Below the pieces are notes generated by a model, which was not told where the DNA came from, searched no databases, and saw only the letters and a list, made by a program, of their open reading frames with translations. DNA of 7,900 bases from NCBI GenBank assembly GCA_964403795.1, contig CAYOHP010000214.1:1-7900 (forward strand). The letters run 5' to 3'. A program made the position numbers and the translations under genes. Each line of letters starts with the position of its first letter. The stretch's first letter is position 1. Shown here in pieces: positions 6,068 through 7,900 of this stretch. This stretch comes from CAYOHP01 sp964403795 [NCBI: uncultured bacterium] (GTDB lineage Bacteria; Muiribacteriota; UBA6191; CAZXTJ01).

Positions 6068-6113
6068 GGCGGCCCCCCCCCGGGGGCCCGCCGCCCCCCC
6101 GCCAGGGCCCCCC
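6068..6113. terminator. Alternative GC hairpins in the convergent gap, possible weak bidirectional terminator
   Basis: The gap between the convergent genes (6032-6135) contains C9 at 6073-6081, G5 at 6082-6086, C7 at 6094-6100 and C6 at 6108-6113. One hairpin pairs 6068-6077 with 6082-6092, a 10-bp stem with one bulged C and a CCCC loop. A competing one pairs GGGGGCCC (6082-6089) with GGGCCCCC (6105-6112). Neither is followed by a T-tract on either strand, so classical intrinsic termination is doubtful. Such homopolymer runs are also prone to sequencing error. Confidence 0.3.
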
Positions 6114-6135
6114 GGCGCGGAGCGCTCCACCGGCG

Positions 6136-7008
6136 TCATGGCAGCCTCGGCTCGGAGCTCTCCTCGGCGGACGACGAGCGCCCGGCCTCCGCCTCCTCGG
6201 GCCAGGGAACCGAGGCCATCCCGCCCGGGAACAGCACTCGGGCCTGCTGCTGGAAGTACTCCTCGCCCCGCTGGAAGGCGCGGTCCCGGCGGACCAGCCC
6301 CTTCGATCCGTGCAGCGCGGCCACCGGCCAGGTCGAGACCCCGAGGCCCCGGGATACGGCCCCCAGGCAGAACAGGAGGTCATAGAAATGGAACGGCGTG
6401 GGGATCGCCTCGTCGAACCCCAGTCCCGCGTCGGCGACTGCGCCCAGCCGCACCCCGAGACAGCATCCGTCCACCACCACACATGGCCGGGGGACCGGTC
6501 CGTACTCGCTCCAGCTCGGTATCCCACCTTCGGCCGGGGGATGGGCAACCCGGCCCGACCTCTCCTCGGGCCTCGCCATGCGATGCCAGAGACAGGGCGT
6601 CGAGAGTCGCACCATGCGGGCGCCGGCTAACCCGATCACCGGATGGGCAGCCAGTCCGTCCCTCAGCTTCGCCCCGGCGCCCGGCTCCAGGAAGGCCACG
6701 TCGTCATGGACGAAAACGATCCCCAGGTAGCCGTCCCCCGCAAGCCCCGCGGCCAGGAACCGGTTGTACAGGGTCGCCAGTCCGGTCGCGTTCTCCGGCA
6801 CGACCGCCAGGTCGATCCCCGGCTGGTCGCCGGCATCCGCGAACAGGGCCACACCCTTGATCTGGCGGAGGGCCTTGGCGGTCAGAGCCTTGCCGGCCGC
6901 GACCTGGGCCCCGAGGAGCGACCGCCCCAGCAGGGTACCCGTGACGAACTCGGGAAGCTTGCGTCGGGTGGCCGAGACGAGGAGCAACCGGGAAGCGGGA
7001 TCCGCCAC
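6136..7008 (-). CDS. Family 2-type glycosyltransferase, StrF-like (Glyco_tranf_2_5)
   Basis: The protein is 290 residues, cytosolic, with no membrane segment. Recognisable blocks are ENATGLATLYNRFL (72-85), the DxD-like metal/nucleotide-sugar site in VFVHDDVAF (98-106), GLAGARMVR (126-134), VVVDGCCLGV (177-186), FDEAIPTPFHFYDLLFCLGA (198-217) and ALHGSKGL (231-238). These match, in order, the StrF-type glycosyltransferase domain, which transfers a sugar from a nucleotide-sugar donor; donor and acceptor cannot be read from the sequence. The family usually has YDxD after FHF; here the second Asp appears replaced by Leu212. The GTG at 7008 was chosen because AAGGAG (7018-7023) lies nine bases upstream; the open frame extending farther runs into the upstream gene and is not protein-like. 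It starts 41 bases after the upstream gene's stop, so the two probably form an operon. The last 25 residues or so are polar and low-complexity. Confidence 0.85.
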   Translation of the reverse strand: MADPASRLLLVSATRRKLPEFVTGTLLGRSLLGAQVAAGKALTAKALRQIKGVALFADAGDQPGIDLAVVPENATGLATLYNRFLAAGLAGDGYLGIVFVHDDVAFLEPGAGAKLRDGLAAHPVIGLAGARMVRLSTPCLWHRMARPEERSGRVAHPPAEGGIPSWSEYGPVPRPCVVVDGCCLGVRLGAVADAGLGFDEAIPTPFHFYDLLFCLGAVSRGLGVSTWPVAALHGSKGLVRRDRAFQRGEEYFQQQARVLFPGGMASVPWPEEAEAGRSSSAEESSEPRLP

Positions 7009-7049
7009 GTTCCGAGTCTCCTTCCCGCCGACCCCGGCTGAACCCCGGG

Positions 7050-7745
7050 TTAGGCCCCGCCGGCCGGAGCCCGCCAGGGCTCGAGCAGGACTTCCAGGCG
7101 GGCCTTGGCACGGTGGTGCAGGACATAGAGATGTCCGCACAGGGTCCGGGTCTCCTCGTCGAGCCCCGGATCCTCGCTCATGGACCGCAGCGCCGCCATG
7201 GTCCACCCGCTCATCGCGGTGTTCAGCAGTGTCGACCCCATGAAGGCCGAGCGCGCCCGCTTGCCCAGGTCGTCACTCTCCTCGTGGATCCGGATCAGCA
7301 GATGGACGGTCCCGATCATGGCCCGCTGCAGGCCGAGGTCCTCCTCGCCAAGCCGCGCCTCGGCCCGCCCTGACAGGCGGGAGGCGATGTCTTCCCCCAA
7401 GGCGCTGACCTCCGCCCGGTGGATCTCGAAGTACTGCCAGTCGGCGGCCGAGAACGTTCCCCCGAGAGGCCCATCCGGGCCTGCCCCTGCCATCCGGAGG
7501 AAACCCCCGAGTCCACACAGCGCCCGGATCGCGTCGCCATCACCCAGGCCGTCGAAGCCGGCATAGTCGGCCGCAAGTCGCGGCAGGCTCCGCCCCTTGA
7601 CGCGAGTCACCGCGGCTGCAAATCGGGTATCTCCCAGATCGAGATCGTCGAATTCGCCGGCCTCGACCCGCAGGTTCCCGGTCGTCAAGGCAAGAGCCAT
7701 CAGCAGGGCCCCACCCAGGGCCGGGTTCATCCTTCGAGCACGCAT
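7050..7745 (-). CDS. Secreted helical protein of unknown function
   Basis: I do not recognise a family. The protein is 231 residues with an apparent signal peptide (MRARRMNP, hydrophobic 9-22, possible cleavage after VEA at 27-29). The mature part is mostly helical, with a Gly-rich section around residues 65-97, two cysteines in the mature region (one in the ALCGLGG segment, one in LCGHLYVLHH) and a Trp-Gln-Tyr-Phe cluster just after the Gly-rich section. The start at 7745 has GGGGAG (7753-7758) seven bases upstream; a second ATG five codons later is possible. It lies 41 bases before the glycosyltransferase gene, and the two probably share the promoter at 7781-7810. Co-transcription suggests a link to cell-surface sugar chemistry, but nothing in the sequence proves it. 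Confidence 0.82.
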   Translation of the reverse strand: MRARRMNPALGGALLMALALTTGNLRVEAGEFDDLDLGDTRFAAAVTRVKGRSLPRLAADYAGFDGLGDGDAIRALCGLGGFLRMAGAGPDGPLGGTFSAADWQYFEIHRAEVSALGEDIASRLSGRAEARLGEEDLGLQRAMIGTVHLLIRIHEESDDLGKRARSAFMGSTLLNTAMSGWTMAALRSMSEDPGLDEETRTLCGHLYVLHHRAKARLEVLLEPWRAPAGGA

Positions 7746-7780
7746 GCGAACGCTCCCCGCCCCGCGAAACAGGGCCGGCG

Positions 7781-7810
7781 AGGATAGGGGCTCGGGGATC
7801 TCCCCGTCAA
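7781..7810 (-). promoter_or_regulatory. Predicted sigma70-type promoter of the secreted-protein/glycosyltransferase unit
   Basis: On the minus strand TTGACG (7805-7810, five of six matches) and TATCCT (7781-7786, four of six) are separated by 18 bases. Transcription would start near 7774, about 29 bases before the ATG. The inverted repeat CGGGGA-TC-TCCCCG (7793-7806) fills most of the spacer and enters the -35 box, so it could be an operator. Confidence 0.55.
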
Positions 7811-7862
7811 CATCCGAATGGGAACAGGCTCCGGACGATTCGCCCGGTGCGGGAAAGTAAGA

Positions 7863-7894
7863 GAGCCCCCGGTCGCGGTAGCGACCGGGGGCTC
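7863..7894 (-). terminator. Intrinsic terminator, probably of a minus-strand gene to the right of the window
   Basis: A perfect 14-bp inverted repeat (GAGCCCCCGGTCGC and its complement) encloses the four-base loop GGTA (plus strand). Read on the minus strand the stem is followed by TCTTACTTTCCC, a moderately T-rich tail. On the plus strand it is followed by GAAAGG, with no T-run. It lies upstream of the promoter at 7781-7810, so it is not an attenuator of that transcript and more likely ends transcription entering from the right. Confidence 0.75.
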
Positions 7895-7900
7895 GAAAGG

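Noticed and set aside
4166-6139. Open frame of 657 codons antisense to the flotillin gene
   Set aside because: It is a Leu/Gly/Asp-rich mirror of the coiled-coil codons, with no ribosome-binding site and no family resemblance.
7106-7120. TGGCAC followed by TGC on the plus strand, resembling a sigma54 promoter
   Set aside because: The GG to GC distance is one base too short, and it lies antisense inside the secreted-protein gene with no plus-strand gene after it.

Overview
The window is very GC-rich and carries six genes: one cut by the left edge and five complete. The base composition, the long spurious antisense frames, the secreted proteins of unknown family and the strong hairpin terminator at the right edge fit a high-GC Planctomycetota genome (Isosphaerales-like). 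This is an inference from style; there is no rRNA or other marker gene to confirm it.

Left block (1-1545, minus strand): a translationally coupled pair made of an isonitrile synthase of the DIT1/PvcA family and the first half of a PvcB-like Fe(II)/2-oxoglutarate dioxygenase. In known systems this pair turns an aromatic amino acid into a vinyl isonitrile. A sigma70-type promoter with a perfect palindrome between its -35 and -10 boxes lies just upstream.

Central block (1545-6031): three genes with envelope or secreted products. They are a small secreted Sel1-repeat protein (minus), a divergent secreted protein with a Gly/Ser-rich first half and a charged second half (plus), and a membrane-anchored SPFH/flotillin-like protein with a very long coiled coil (plus). 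Each has, at a fitting distance and in the right orientation, a sequence close to the sigma54 (RpoN) -24/-12 consensus. Inverted repeats sit about 85-130 bases upstream of the predicted transcription starts, where enhancer-binding activators usually bind. The three genes therefore look like a small RpoN-controlled envelope regulon. This is the most interesting feature of the window and is a prediction only.

Right block (6032-7900, minus strand): a two-gene unit encoding a secreted helical protein of unknown function followed by a StrF-like family 2 glycosyltransferase. A sigma70-type promoter precedes it, and a 14-bp perfect terminator hairpin at the window edge separates it from whatever gene lies to the right. 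It converges with the flotillin gene across a C/G-homopolymer-rich gap that can fold into alternative hairpins.

No RNA genes, mobile elements or CRISPR arrays were seen. No stretch over 300 bases lacks a gene; the longest gap, 2211-2490, is the divergent regulatory region.
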